NCBI GenBank assembly: GCA_037953745.1
Contig: JBAKBP010012997.1
Coordinates: 1-64,000, forward strand
Reading direction: 5' to 3'
From: Lithodes maja
Taxonomy: Eukaryota > Arthropoda > Malacostraca > Decapoda > Lithodidae
DNA length: 64,000 nucleotides
Shown: positions 42,806 through 54,643 of the stretch, piece by piece
Layout: the number at the start of each line of letters is the position of its first letter
Position numbering within the stretch: position 1 is the stretch's first letter
The notes under the pieces: model-generated
Database searches by the model: none
What the model was told of the DNA's origin: nothing
The model's input: the letters and a program-made list of their open reading frames with translations, nothing else
Translations under genes and position numbers: made by a program

Positions 42806-44695
42806 CACTATCTATCTATCTATTGCCTGATGCCATGATCCCCGAGGGGGTGGCCACGAACAAACCGCCCCCATGCACCTCTGTCCCCATTCAGTCGACG
42901 CCCCTCCTCCCAACCAGCACCGCCTTCATCCATATACTTCCTCACTCCATCCTTCCACCTCTCTTTCGGTTTACCTATCCCTCTCTGTCCTTCCACCTCG
43001 CTCTTGTACACCCTCTTAGTCATTCTCTCGCTTCCCATACGTTCCATATGGCCGAACCATCTCAAGGTGTTCCTTTTTACACTTTCCAGCACATCTACCT
43101 CCACACCACACCTTCTTACTTCCTCATTCAGGGCGGGTGCCCAACCCCGAAAAGGGTTGAAATAGGGGAGCTATCCCCCCGCCAAAGGCAGCTTTCTAGG
43201 GCCTTTCCTAGCTGATGCTGAGAGGATTGGGTTCTAGTCATGTGGTGATGGGCTGGTCTATCAGAGTGAGAACTGAGCGATCTCTGCCATACCCATAGCT
43301 TACTCTGACTGTTCCTTTTACTTATATATTTTCTAGATTTCAAGTGACGGCGTCTCTTGCGTGGATTGACCTCCTAATCTACCAAGATTGGAAGCCAAAG
43401 CATCACATCTTTCCTTTGCCCCTCAACTTTCTCTTCATAATTGCTGAGGGGCACAGGGCCCTGGGTGGGGCTTTGGTTTCCCGGGCGTTTCCGCATCCTC
43501 CTCAGCTCCCCGCCATGGAGTGGCTTCGGTCACCCAGGCTTTATTGTGGTCGGCAGGGAGGGTTCTGTGGGGGCGCTCGATTATAGCCTTGGCCTTGCTC
43601 GGGGCTTTGGGGCTGTTCGGCCAGGCAGCTTGGGGAAAAACAACAACAACAACAACTTCCTCATTCATCTGTCTATCCCTCCATGTAACTCCGCACGCAC
43701 TTCTCAAGTAACTCATTTCCACCCCTCTCACTCTTGGTCTGAGTCTCTCAACCAACGCCCATGCTTCGCTTCCGTAAGTCAGTGTCGGGATTACCACACT
43801 GTCATGCAAGGACTTCTTCACTTCCATACTGACCACCCTGTTTCTTGTTACTGCTTTCAGCGTTCCTACAACCCTCTTCCCCTGTAGCACCCTCTCCCGC
43901 ACTTCTTCATCCATAGCCCCATCTTTACTCAACACACTGCCCAGATACTTAAATGAGCTGACAATCTCCATAGCCTGACCATTCAACTTCACCTCACACT
44001 CTGTGGCTTCACCCCTTTCGAAGACCATAACCTTGCTCTTCCCTGCAAATTTACCTTTAGATTCCATTTTTCGCACACTGTTCCAAGCATATTTACCAGA
44101 CCCTGCAACTCCCATTCATTATCGCTCATCAGAACTGTATCATCAGCAAACAGCAGTACAGGTAGCTTTCACTCATTTCACTCCCTTATCAGCGATACAC
44201 CAACATCCATTGCTCTTCCTTGTATTTCTTTCATGACTCCATCCATATATACAGTAATTCAACCACAGGGACAGCACACACCCCTGTTTCAACCCAACAT
44301 TCAGGTCAATGAACTTGCTCTGCTTATTCTCCACACATACTGCCTCCTTTGCACCCTCATACATGCTCTTCACTGCTTTCAGCAACTTGCCATCTACTCC
44401 GTATATTCTAAGTACTTTCCACATACCTTCTCTGTCCACTCTGTCATAGGCCTTCTCCAAGTCCATAAAGGCAACATACACCTTTTGTTGCTTCTCCAGA
44501 TATTTCTCCACAACACAATTCAGGGTAAAAATCTGATCTACACATCCTCTTCCTTTCCTAAAACCGCCCTGCTCGTCACCTATCCATTTCTCCGTTTTCG
44601 CTCTTACACTCTCAATCACTACCCTACTGTACACCTTCCCTAATACGCTTAGAAGACATATTCCTCGGTGGTTACCACACGCTCCTCTCTCAAGG
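42806..44695 (-). pseudogene. Family A LINE copy, interrupted by a nested element
   Basis: Minus-strand RT in pieces: NHRGICLLSVLGKVYSR, GRGCVDQIFTLNCVVEKYLE and AFMDLEKAYDRVDREGMWKV (44695-44270), then KVMVFERGEATECEVKLNGQ to MNEEV (44060-43661), and EVDVLESVKRNTLRWFGHME to GDHGIRQ (43100-42823). Frameshifts near 44265 and 44060 destroy the region holding the catalytic FADD. An unrelated element at 43132-43660 splits the C-terminal region. The 3' end at 42806-42830 has the (GATA)n tail. 5'-truncated at about 44695, where family B sequence begins. Confidence 0.82.
43120..43672 (+). mobile_element. 530-bp SINE-like element with (AAC)n tail and 13-bp target duplication
   Basis: The element (about 43133-43659) starts GGGCGGGTGCCCAACC and ends GGCCAGGCAGCTTGGGG then (AAC)n. 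ACTTCCTCATTCA occurs just before it and again just after the tail: a target duplication inside the family A LINE. Its last ~60 bp match the I/R1-like LINE end at 430-520, so that LINE family probably mobilises it. The head is not tRNA-like and there is no coding frame. Confidence 0.8.
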
Positions 44696-46270
44696 AGCTT
44701 ATGTTGGGAGGTACATTCTTCACTCGGGACGACCTTTACATCCCGAACCCATTTCAAGTCTTCCCTGTTCACCAAGAAGTAATCCTTTGTTCACTCTTAA
44801 CCCCTTATCTGCCATTCCCTCCCGCCACCTTAGGAACATCATCTCAGCTTCAGCCGCACTATCAGCGATAAGTACCAGGTCATCTGCATAGAGGAGCTCC
44901 CTCGGCAGACCCGACCTGAACTCTCTTGACAGCGCCTCCAAGACCAGGACAAACAAGAGTGTACTCAGGACTGAACTCTGGTGCCCTCCAACATTCACTG
45001 AGAGCTCATCACTCAGTTCTCTTTTCACCCTCATTACCACTCGGGAGCCCTCCTACATCTTCATTATCACTCGCACCAACCACTCTTCCACACCCAGTTT
45101 TCTCATGGCCCACTTCATAACCTCTCTATGCACCTTATCAAAGGCTTTCTCTGAATCCATTAAGACATAAAATAGAGCTCCCTACTTTTCCCTAGTTACT
45201 TCTCCTGGAGCTGTCTAATGTACCGCAGCCTGGCACAAAGACAAATTGCATTTTGTTTATGCCCACACTCTCCCTAATTATACTCTCAAAGACTCTCTCA
45301 CAAACTTTCATAACTGGGTCGAGCATTTTCAGTCTTCTGTAATTGACCCGATACATAGTCACCTTTCCCTTTAAAAATATTCACTATCACACTCGTTTGC
45401 CAATTGCCAGGTACAACTGCGTTTACCAGCTGTGCTACCAATCGCACCTCAACCTCTCCAGAACCCTTTAGCTTCTCGACAATGATGCCCGAGCAGTCTG
45501 CGGCTTTACCACTTTTAATTTTGATTATTAGCTGCTAACAGCTGTTTGATTAATTCAAGGAGGAGGACCCTGCACTGGCTCCAACAGCACTCAGATGTTC
45601 CCTATCCCATTCAAACTCCACATTTAACAGCCGGTCATAGTGCTCCCTCCATGTTTTCCTGATTCGTAATCATTATGTACCACCACACCATGGTCGTTTT
45701 TTATGCATTGTTCACCTGCCACATCCTTATTGCTATTTCTTATCTGTCTAGCTAGCTTATATATGGCATTCTATATTTTCTGAATTATTCACCCTAACTG
45801 AGAGAAGGCTTTATATAACTTTCCTGGCTCTATGAACCTTCCTTCTAGCCCTACGCCTAGTCGTTAAGTACCGGTACTCGTCCCTACCCCTATCCTTCTT
45901 CCATGCCTTAAAATGTCTAGTTTTGTCCCTGATGGCATCTTTGACTGTGTCATCCCACCACCAGGATGCTCTTTTTTTATTGGGGGTCTTTTCGTCATAC
46001 CACAGACTTTGTCTGTGGTATCTAATAGGTTACACTTCAGGAACACCCAACTATTATGGACATTACATAGACTGTCTCCTGTTTCCTTTCTTCATAGAAT
46101 CTATCTTATATTCTGATTTATCCAGCAACCACACTTTTCTCTTTGGCACATTTTCTTTTTCACAGGTCGTCTACTCGGACTCATGTCGCATACTAAAAAC
46201 TTATGTCGGGTAATGCACTCTTCTCCCAGAATAACCTTCACATTCCTAACCAAATTCCAATCATTTTTCC
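44696..46270 (-). pseudogene. Family B LINE, decayed and rearranged copy
   Basis: Minus strand, multiple frames: endonuclease-end sequence and a WW(D/N)DTV-like linker at 46270-45880, RT with SVLSTLLFVLVLEALSREFR, ELLYADDLVLIADSAAEAE and MADKGLRVNKG (45040-44825). Right after RT comes a second endonuclease-end piece (WVRDVKVVPSEECTSQHKLL, 44770-44700), out of natural order. The YADD motif is intact but stops and frameshifts are many. The parallel copy at 56480-58040 shares the RT motifs. Confidence 0.72.
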
Positions 46271-46521
46271 TAACTAAAATGTAGTCAATTTCATAACATT
46301 TATTTATTACATAGTATTAATGAAGGATAAATAATAACATTGCCAAAGCGTTACGAATAACTGAGTTTTATTTACAAAGACATTGACATACATAGACCGC
46401 AAAAAATTGGCACAACCCGCTAGGAGAGAGCGGGCGCGAGGTGACGACTGGGAAGAATATGGGGGGTGGGGGGTTTGATATGAAGGGGGCATTCCACCCA
46501 ACATAAACTAATAGTAAAATA

Positions 46522-46650
46522 ATCTTGTGTTGCTTGTATATAATTTCTCGGTGTGAGTATCCTAGGTTCGAGTCCTTGGAGTGCCACATGTATTTGTTGA
46601 TTTCATTAATTGAGTTTAGAAGTAAAGTTGGTTGGTGAAAAAATATGAAT
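46522..46650 (+). mobile_element. tRNA-derived SINE, family 2, degenerate copy
   Basis: CGGTGTGAGTATCCTAGGTT, then CGAGTCC (B-box) and GTGCCACATGTATTTGTTGA match the copy at 58085-58260 on the other strand, continuing through GAAGTAAAGTTGGTTGGTG. The A-box half is decayed. Confidence 0.7.
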
Positions 46651-46885
46651 TTATCTTGTAGAGTATATTGGTCTTAGGTGTACAGTTGTGAACATCAATA
46701 GTTATGAACCATTTTGAATCTATACCGAATTCAAACGAGATAATACTATGCTGTAATTATGTACCAGATATTTCTTGACTTAGTGTTAGAGTTTCAAAGA
46801 TTTAAATGTGTATAACTTTATTAATGTTTGGAATTGTACACCTATGATCCTGCGTGTTACCCAAACGTATAATGTTGGCAGTTGT

Positions 46886-47090
46886 TTAAGGGGGGTCACC
46901 GGCTTTTTTTTTCTCTCTTTTTTCTGGCTTGTATCCATTCGGCCCCATTCAGCCTACTGTTTTAAGACATTTATCCCCATCCAGGTGACGATATCTTCCT
47001 GGTGAGTGATAGCGAGCCAGCATTTTCTGGAGAAATCCGGCTTCGCCGTAGAAATTTTTCTATCGAAAAATGTACACGTTTAGCCAGCTG
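46886..47090 (+). repeat. TTAAGGGG repeat family, partial copy
   Basis: TTAAGGGGGGTCACCGGC at 46886, then a core shared with 47573-47700 (reverse) and 54330-54540: a GCGAGC stretch, CGGCTTCGCCG, and the hairpin TTTTTCTATCGAAAAATGTAC. The right end was not found. Confidence 0.55.
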
Positions 47091-47372
47091 TCTAACTCAT
47101 TATTCAAAATATGGTTTTACTGTATGCACTGTACAGCGTATATGACTTGTAAAGGGGGATATTATTTTTGAATATAATGAAAGATATATACAGTAGTAGT
47201 ATAGTGTCTAGCTGATGATTATTATTCTATCCAATATATAACGAGTACAGTCACGTGTAAGAGAAATATAACAGGACAAGGACAAATTTAGATGTATGGC
47301 GTAGTATGTCATAACGGGTGGAAAACGTTGGGTCATAATGATAAAAAACGGGTATAAAGAGAACACAAATTA

Positions 47373-47829
47373 TTAAGGGGACACTGGCTGCTTTTTTGGC
47401 CTATACATTCATCTATCTATCTATCTATTGCCAGACGCCTTACTCCCCTTACGAGGGTGGCCATACACAGTTCATTCATTCATTCATTCATAAATTCTTA
47501 GTTTCCTCGCTTAATAGAAAATTAATCCCTCAAACTTAGAAAAACTTTCCCTAGACCCCCCTAATTCAAGATAAATTTGTACATTTTTCGGTAGAAAAAT
47601 GTCCCGGCCGAAGGCCGATTCCTTTTACAATTACAGGCTCGCTGTCGCTCGCCAGGAAAAAAATCGACACCTAAATGGCACGATAGGTCTTAACATTTAT
47701 AACGAAATGGGACGAAAGGTCTTAAAATCGCCAAACAAATGGGCCGAACATCTAAAAAAAAAAAAAAAAAAATAATGGGACTAAACAAGAGGGAGAAAGG
47801 GGACCAGAAAAATGACCGTCTCCCCTTAA
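47373..47829. mobile_element. TTAA-flanked DNA element of the TTAAGGGG family (449 bp)
   Basis: TTAA at 47373-47376 and 47826-47829. Left end GGGGACACTGGCTGC; right end on the opposite strand GGGGAGACGGTCATT: imperfect inverted termini. The core includes CGGCCGAAGGCCG and the hairpin CATTTTTCGGTAGAAAAATG. A family A LINE tail lies inside it at 47409-47475. Confidence 0.6.
47409..47475 (-). mobile_element. Family A LINE/SINE 3' tail fragment
   Basis: (ATCT)n, then TTGCCAGACGCC ... GAGGGTGGCCA on plus: the family A terminus reversed. Only the extreme 3' end is present, next to (CATT)n. Confidence 0.65.
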
Positions 47830-47960
47830 GCACTAAGATACACATATAAAAAAGAACTAGGGAATATTTACAGTCTAGAAGTCATTAAATAAGTAAAAAA
47901 AAATGGCGACCTATACATTGATGAAGTATATTGGTTCAAGTCTGGCACTTTGAGTATAAA
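47830..47960. other. Non-coding spacer
   Basis: Nothing recognised. Confidence 0.5.
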
Positions 47961-48169
47961 GCCGGTATCACACAAGAGCTTTTATAGTCAACATTCGATG
48001 ATCAAAGTTTTTCTGGCAAAATTTCTAGGATCTTTTGAACTGGTATCGGAAACTAGATTGAAGGTAGATTAATTTAGATGACAGACATGTATAAAAAGTT
48101 GACCTCATAAGCTGCCAGACCAGTGTTGAGGATAAATGTTGAGGAAAAAAGTGCTTGTGTGATACCGGC
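47961..48169. mobile_element. 209-bp MITE with 16-bp perfect terminal inverted repeats
   Basis: GCCGGTATCACACAAG at 47961-47976 and its exact reverse complement at 48154-48169; after two differing positions the match resumes in a T-rich stretch. Target duplication is unclear (ATAA lies on both sides, offset by one base). Superfamily not assigned. Confidence 0.8.
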
Positions 48170-49589
48170 ATAACTGTATGCCACATTATGTCAGTTGAGG
48201 CTACATTATTTGCATTACATTACAGTTTTACACGTATGTTTAGAGTAACTTTTAATTCCAATACTGAAATCCAGTTTCTAGTGACAACCAAATTAACTTT
48301 TCAACTGTTATCTCTTTGTTTTTTTCCTTTGTGACTTTGAATCTCAAATCATAGTCTTAATGGATAATAATTAAACTAGAAACAGTACTTCCCTCTTGGA
48401 TTGATGATGAAACTTTTCCTAGTGAACAAATTCCCTGTAGACTTATTGTTCATTCAGGCCCGGGCTACTAACCTTTAATTGGAACACTGCACAGGCATGC
48501 AACGATCACAATGAATATAGCCTACCGTATAATGGAGTCACATTTAATTGGGGGCTATATTGAACAAACTTTTTCAGTGTAAAAGTGTGAACAATGTATT
48601 ATGGATTCTTGTATTTAGGTTTCTTTTTACGTTTTCTTTGGCGGACGTGAACATTTGAAAGAACACTTGCTTGTCCAGAAAGGCTCCAGCATACGGTACT
48701 TCAGGTTTAAGTAATTAACAGATATTATTCAACACATCAGCCTCATACATATTTGGTTGTCCTATAAGTTATTTTGACGACACAGTGCCTGATGCCAAGT
48801 GAGTCAATTTTCCAATAGTGGTAACACAGATTCTATCAATAATGACAATAATGTTAAGATCAATGGCAATAATTGGAGGCATATCCAACTATGCTTACAT
48901 TCTCTGATTGAATGTTTTTTATTAATGACTCCAAAACTGTGAAAGGGCAGTTTTGTAACACACTATTCTGAGAGTACTGTATATAATTTTCAATAATTCC
49001 CTAAATATGTAGTAGAAACAGTTCTGTGTCAACTAACCTGACAGCAACTGTATGTACAGTATATGTGGCCGAGGGTATCTTTAGTCTACCTCAAAGTCTT
49101 GACTTCCAGATGGATATATGATGACGATGAACATAAATGATGATGAATATAATGGTGCAACCATGATCGTGGAGGAATATGGTCACAGAGTTTAAGCATG
49201 GGTTTAAAAAACCTGGAAAAGAAGGGGAAGGGGTAATGTCTAATGATCCCCTGTTAGAGAGGTAGGGTAAATTATGGGAGGGGTAAGTTTTTTTTATTGA
49301 TCTCCTGATAGAGAGGTAGGGGCCTCACAGTTACCACATTTCTCTGGATATAAGACTAGCCATCAAATATGGCTATGAATATGATGAACAGAATAGTGTT
49401 ACAGCAAGATTGCAAGATCTAAGGTAATTTTGGGTGACTTGTAGAACAAATGTCTTATATGCCAACAAATACAGTACTTTGGCCCATGAATTATATAGGA
49501 GCGAAGATTTGTAATGCCCGAGTCACACAAGCAATATTAACGGTAACTATAATTATAGAGTCGACTCTGCCGATATGGGTTGTCAGGTG
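48170..49589. other. Non-coding stretch, mostly unrecognised
   Basis: AT-rich. Around 48790-48825 a short piece (TGCC.AGTGAGT.AATT..CCAATAG.TGG) resembles the body of the SINE at 34960-35372. A local direct repeat with TCTCCTGATAGAGAGGTAGG or similar occurs at ~49247-49320. No gene seen. Confidence 0.4.
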
Positions 49590-49812
49590 TTATAAAAAAA
49601 TGCAGGTCTGTGATTGTGGAGGGAGCTGCACCAAGGGGTGGACCGAGGAAGACCTGGGATCGGACCATACATGCCGATCTCAAATCCAAAAACTTGACAA
49701 GTGAAGCAGCCCTTAACAGGGTTGCCTGGAACGCCGCCATTAGGACAAGAGACTGAAACTGCACGTATGTGTGGAGGACTCAGTCTTAAAATTCTATGTA
49801 TGTATGTATGTA
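49590..49812 (+). mobile_element. Family B LINE, 5'-truncated 3' end with (TATG)n tail
   Basis: GTGGAGGGAGCTGCACC, GGACCGAGGAAGACCTGGGA, AACAGGGTTGCCTGGAACGC and GAGGACTCAGTC match 57838-58010. Ends in (TATG)n at 49793-49812. Confidence 0.8.
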
Positions 49813-51064
49813 TTTAGCAATGATTTTGAACGAAATCGATAAGCCTCAAAGGCTCTTTGTTGTTATCTGTAATTAGATTATGTTACACAATAATATGCAT
49901 TAGTTACTCCAAGTTACACTATTTTGGCTATACAGTAGAACACTATAGGCAGCCAAATCAAAACTTTATCAGAATAGAGGTGAACATCATCATAAAGGCA
50001 TTCACAGTAATTATTTTGGACCGCTAAAAATGCATGTGTGATTCAAGCAAGCTTAATGCAGGGGATAATGAACAGCGAATTAAACCGCCATTTCAACACT
50101 ATCCAAGAGTCTGAGAATTGCAAAGAAGGAATTTTGAATGTACTAGTTCAACATCTAAGCAGAAATACTCATAAATGCAATTCAGGTAATCTTAGATGAG
50201 CAATACTAGTAGGCTAGGATTGCAATGCTGAGATGCAAGTTGAAAAAAATCCAGGGAGCTTAAAATAATGGATTTGGGGCAAAACTAGTAAGTGAAATTC
50301 ATATCTGATTGCTCTTTTTCAAAATGGTGATTGCCAAAGAAAATTAAACATGATCATCTAATGATTAAAGTATCGAGACATTCATAACAGTAATATATGA
50401 AAGTACAGTAGTTCTCAAAATCAACAAAACCTTTCTCAAAATTAACAGGTTTAAGAACTTTGAAAACAACAATTGTATTATATGATTATCACAATTTTAG
50501 AAGCCAGGTTGATCAGATTTTGTATATCAGCAGGTCGAATTTCGTTTGTTGACTGAATTGATTGTGGACATTCTTCAAGACAGACAACTGAGGACAATAT
50601 AATTGCAATAAGAATAAACAATTTATCAGTTTATAGAAATTAGATTGCAATTTATAATTAGCTGTTGACAAACAAGAAATACCAAGGCTGTAGTCTGGTC
50701 AATCATGTTCTATCATTTCTGCTTCCCAGACACCAACCATCTTCCTGGCTGAGAATTGAGGATTTAGATTAGTTTTATACATTCAAATGGGGAATGATTG
50801 AAATGCAGCATACATTTATGTCAGTTAAACTGATTAACTTCTTCAGATTCTGTTAGACCTGAAGCAGTTCGTACCTTATTCAAGGGACATAATTGAGGAC
50901 TATTGCACATAAGGAAGACAGATTTAATGCAATCAAGTCAACTGACAAATATTGAATTATAGTTAATCATACAACACTACTGTTTGCCATCTGGTTCCTT
51001 AGTTTCCGAATTTAAATTGTTATCAAACAAAATTAATTGTTGGTGGCCCAGTTGAAGAGCATCC
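49813..51064. other. Non-coding; right part is the 3' UTR of the matrix-protein gene
   Basis: No other gene. On the minus strand downstream of the stop at 51065, ATTAAA (50928-50923) is a possible polyadenylation signal, giving a 3' UTR of roughly 150 nt; this is tentative. Confidence 0.35.
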
Positions 51065-51261
51065 TCAGTTTCTACCCTGGCGTCTCACGTTGAACCTGAA
51101 ACGACTCTTGGGCTTCTTGGGTGCTTCTTCTGGAGAGGGTTCCTCAACAGGGGTTTCCTCCTCCAGGGGTACGTCCTCCACAGGGGCAAATGCCAGGGCC
51201 TCCTCCTCCTCCAGTATTATCGTCTCCGCTAGTGTGGCATCAAACTCACTCGGGACCTCCT
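51065..51261 (-). CDS. Terminal exon of the Thr/Pro/Arg-rich secreted protein gene
   Basis: On the minus strand a pyrimidine-rich CTGTCCACTACCCCACAG acceptor ends at 51262 and the exon opens AGGAGGTCCCGAG. It completes the split codon left by the donor at 59740/59739 (phase 1) and reads 64 more residues to TGA at 51067-51065. Content continues the upstream exon's style: Glu/Pro-rich (LEEEEALAFAPVEDV, EPSPEEAPKKPK), ending with the basic motif KSRFRFNVRRQGRN, like the NRFR-type motifs of the large exon. Combined coding length from the Met at 63319 is 3,777 nt, a multiple of three. A branch-point-like TATTAAT lies about 20 nt before the acceptor, next to or inside LINE sequence. Confidence 0.78.
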
Positions 51262-51274
51262 CTGTGGGGTAGTG

Positions 51275-53799
51275 GACAGATTAATACCTTGTGTGAGAAC
51301 AAATATAAGATTTTGATTGGAGATTTCAATTTGCCAAGGATCAACTGGGCAAATTGTACTACTCCAGCGGGACAGTGTAGCCTGGAAAACAAGTTTATAG
51401 AGAAAGTGAGAGATTGTTTTTTAACGCAACATATTACAGAGATGACAAGATATAGAGATGGGATGCAGGGGAGTGTACTTGATTTGATTTTTAGCAATGA
51501 GGAGGATATAGTGGAACATGTCAATGTGGATAGCCCTATTGGTCATAGTGACCATGCCTGTATAAGCTTTAGTTGCAATATTAAAACAGAGAGGGATAAT
51601 AGAAGCAATATAAAAATATACATGGATGATAGAGCAGATTATGAGCTGCTGAGACGGTGTTTGGACATTGACTGGGGGGAATACTTGAACGGTGAAGACG
51701 CTGAAGGAATGTGGAGGAAAATTAGAGTCAAACTGGAGAATGCTGTATCCAAAAGTGTACCAGTAAGGGAATATAAGGATAAAACAAAATTGAGGAAAAG
51801 AACGAACCCAGAATTGCCAATGAAAAGAAAGCTTTGGACATTGATTAGAAGAAAGAAACGATTGTGGGAAAGACTAAAATTGTTAAAAAAGAAAAGGGGG
51901 TCTAGTATAGAAGCTAAAGAAGTGGATCTGGAACGCAGACAAATAAACAATAAAATAAGGTGGGAGACAAGGAGGGGGGTGAAGGAGAGGGAGAGAGAGA
52001 TTGCTAGAAATGTGAAGGATAATCCAAAAATATTCTGGAAGTACATTCAGGAAAAGTTAACAAGAAGAGTAGGGATCCCAGAGCTGGTAGGGGGGTTGGA
52101 TGATGGGAGTAGAGCGGAGACTGATAAGGAGAAAGCAGAGGTGCTGGGGAAATACTTTGGGGGGGTACTAACAGTGGAGTCGGATGATGCAGTGCCTACT
52201 ATTCCCATCAAACAGGCACCGGCACTAGAACTAATAGAGTTTTCCCATGCTAGAATAAGAAGGGCTATAGAAAAAATGAACAGAAGTAAGTCCCTGCGAC
52301 CGGATGGGATACATCCAAGAATCATAAAGGAAGGAGGTGAGATGTTGGTAGAGCCATTGAAAATGTTATTTGAGGTATCGTTTAATACAGGACAAATCCC
52401 GATGGACTGGAGAGAGGCGAACATAACAGCTATATTTAAGAAGGGAAAGAGAAATGACCCAGGAAATTATAGATCAGTCAGTTTGACAAGTGTTGTGTGT
52501 AAACTAATGGAAACGGTAATTAGAGATGGAATAATGGAGCATATTATGAAATCAAACCAACTTTTCAGTGGGAGACAGTTCGGATTCTTGCCGGGGAGGT
52601 CGACAGTACTACAGCTAATTAAGGTGGTAGATGATTGGATGCAAATTCTAGAGGATGGTGATGTAATAGACGTGGTATATTGCGATTTTATGAAGGCCTT
52701 CGATAAGGTCCCACATAAAAGGTTAATAGAGAAAGTTAGAAGCTATAATATAGGGGAGAAATGTGTGAAATGGATAGAAGCCTTCCTGAAAGATCGGAGA
52801 CAGAGGGTACTGGTGAATGGAATAGGCTCGGGGTGGAGGGAAATTACAAGTGGGGTACCTCAGGGATCTGTGTTGGGACCACTACTGTTTGTTATATTTA
52901 TCAACGACTTACCTGAACTTATAACTAATGGAAGTGAGGTATACCTGTATGCGGATAACACTAAGCTGTATAGAAGAGTGAGGAGTAAGGAAGATGTGGG
53001 TTTGCTTCAAGGAGATGTGGAGGGCATGAAGGGATGGTCTGAGCATTGGTTAATGCCTTTTCATCCAAAAAAATGCAAGTACATGCGGATTGGGACAAGC
53101 AAGATAGACAAGGTAGGATACAGTATGTATGAAGCGATGGAGGAATTGAATGCAGAAAAGGATATAGGAGTAGTGATAGACAATAAGTTAAATTTCTCAG
53201 AACATTTAGCGGAAAAGATAAACAAAGCCAATAGAATTGTAGGACTGATAAGGAGGACATTTGTGTCACTTGACGAAGAAATCTTCAGGAATCTCTATAC
53301 AGCGCTGGTTAGGCCGCACCTGGAATATGCGAACCAGGTGTGGGCTCCATATATGGTAAAGGATATAGAAGCAGTGGAGAAAGTGCAGAGGAGAGCTAGC
53401 AAGCTAGTACCAACGTTGAAGAACGCGGGCTATGAGCAGAGGTTGAGGACACTGGCATATAGGAGAAAGAGAGGGGATATGATAGAGACTTTTAAGATAG
53501 TGTCAGGAAAGTATGATGAGGATGTGTGTGAAGGTATCTTCTTGATGCGGGAGGGAACAAGAACGAGAGTACACTCTAAGAAAATTTACAAAGAAAGAAA
53601 TAGGCTTGAGAAGGCAAAGAACTGATTTTGTGATAGAGTGGTAAATGAGTGGAACGCACTGCCCCAGTATGTAGTCGATTCCGAATCAATAAGGGAGTTT
53701 GAAAGTAATCTTGATAAAGCATGGGGAAGACAAGATTTGAAGCAAAAATACAGAATAGTAAAAATGTTGCGTCTGCTACCGCCGCCGCCAACACCGTGA
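51275..53799 (+). pseudogene. CR1/Jockey-like LINE in the intron, damaged RT
   Basis: 5'-truncated in the endonuclease (KILIGDFNLPRINW, LDLIFSN, GHSDHACI). Then a charged linker, RT with SKSLRPDGIHP, NYRSVSLTSVVCKLMETVIR, YCDFMKAFDKVPH, SGVPQGSVLGPLLFVIFIND, and a C-terminal region (RPHLEYANQVWAPY). The active-site box is YADN (52948-52959) instead of YADD: the second catalytic Asp is Asn. TGA at 53623-53625 is followed by the frame resuming FCDRVVNEWNALP to the natural-looking stop at 53797-53799. Two independent defects, otherwise ~840 open codons, indicate a young dead copy. It lies opposite to the host gene, ending 14 bp or so from its last 3' splice site; reading the host exon as part of this frame would be wrong. 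Confidence 0.88.
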
Positions 53800-54299
53800 A
53801 CGACCGCAGCAGTGCAAGTACTGGTACTGAGCTGGATACACAGGCCTAGTTTGCCTTTTTCCAGAGGATCTACTGTAAGATACTGTAAGTGAGGAATGGT
53901 CTATGAAGTGTGTTGTCCACACCTTCATCTGTCAATGTAGGCTATATGTGTGAGAGACTCAGTGAGTATGTGTGTGTGCGAGTAAGATTTCTAGCAATGA
54001 ACAAACAAAACACATTTTACAACAGCCTTCTGGGGCATATCCGTAAGATTTCTAGGACTGTATAGTTTATACTTACTATAATTTGAAAAGCTAAGAAATT
54101 GCAACAGTAAGTAAAGAAAGGAATCGGCTTGTAATGGCTTATTCAAAAATATCTAGTTTACAAGATGAGTAATGGCTACATTTTTACAAAAAAATAGGAC
54201 TATAGTCCTATAAAAATAGGACTGAAAAAAAAAAAAAAAAAAAAAAGATTACAGATTGGTTAAGTGGTGTCAAACTTTACATCTAGCCACCCGGCACAT
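53800..54299. other. Non-coding intron sequence with poly-A run
   Basis: 3' flank of the LINE; about 23 A residues at 54225-54246 preceded by repeats of ATAGGACT may be an insertion tail. Confidence 0.45.
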
Positions 54300-54643
54300 T
54301 ATGACACTCATATTTCACCTAAAAAATAAAATAAAACATTGAATCCCTTCCAAGACATTTGTTCCATTAGTTTGGCGATTTTAAGACATATTGCCCCATT
54401 TCTTTGTCAATATAAAGACCTTTTGCACCATTTAGGTGTCAATTTTTTCCTGGCGAGCGATTGCGAGCCTGTAATTCTAGGAGGAACTGGCCTTCGGCCG
54501 GGATATTTTTCTACCGAAAAATGTACAAATTTATCTTGAAGGGGGTCTAGGAGTTTTGTTTTAAGCTTGATGGAGGTCTAGCGATGAAACAATAAAATAA
54601 ATAGATAAATAAATAGACCAAAAACTAACCCCTCCCCCCTTAA
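54300..54643 (+). repeat. TTAAGGGG repeat family, right-hand copy
   Basis: Contains GGCGAGCGATTGCGAGCC, GGCCTTCGGCCGGGATATTT and the hairpin TTTTTCTACCGAAAAATG, as in 47573-47700 reversed. Ends CCCCTCCCCCC then TTAA at 54640-54643. The left terminus was not identified. Confidence 0.55.

Noticed and set aside
51121..51275. Pro/Gly-rich N-terminus of the CR1-like LINE frame
   Set aside because: It is the antisense reading of the host gene's terminal exon; LINE homology begins only at about 51280.
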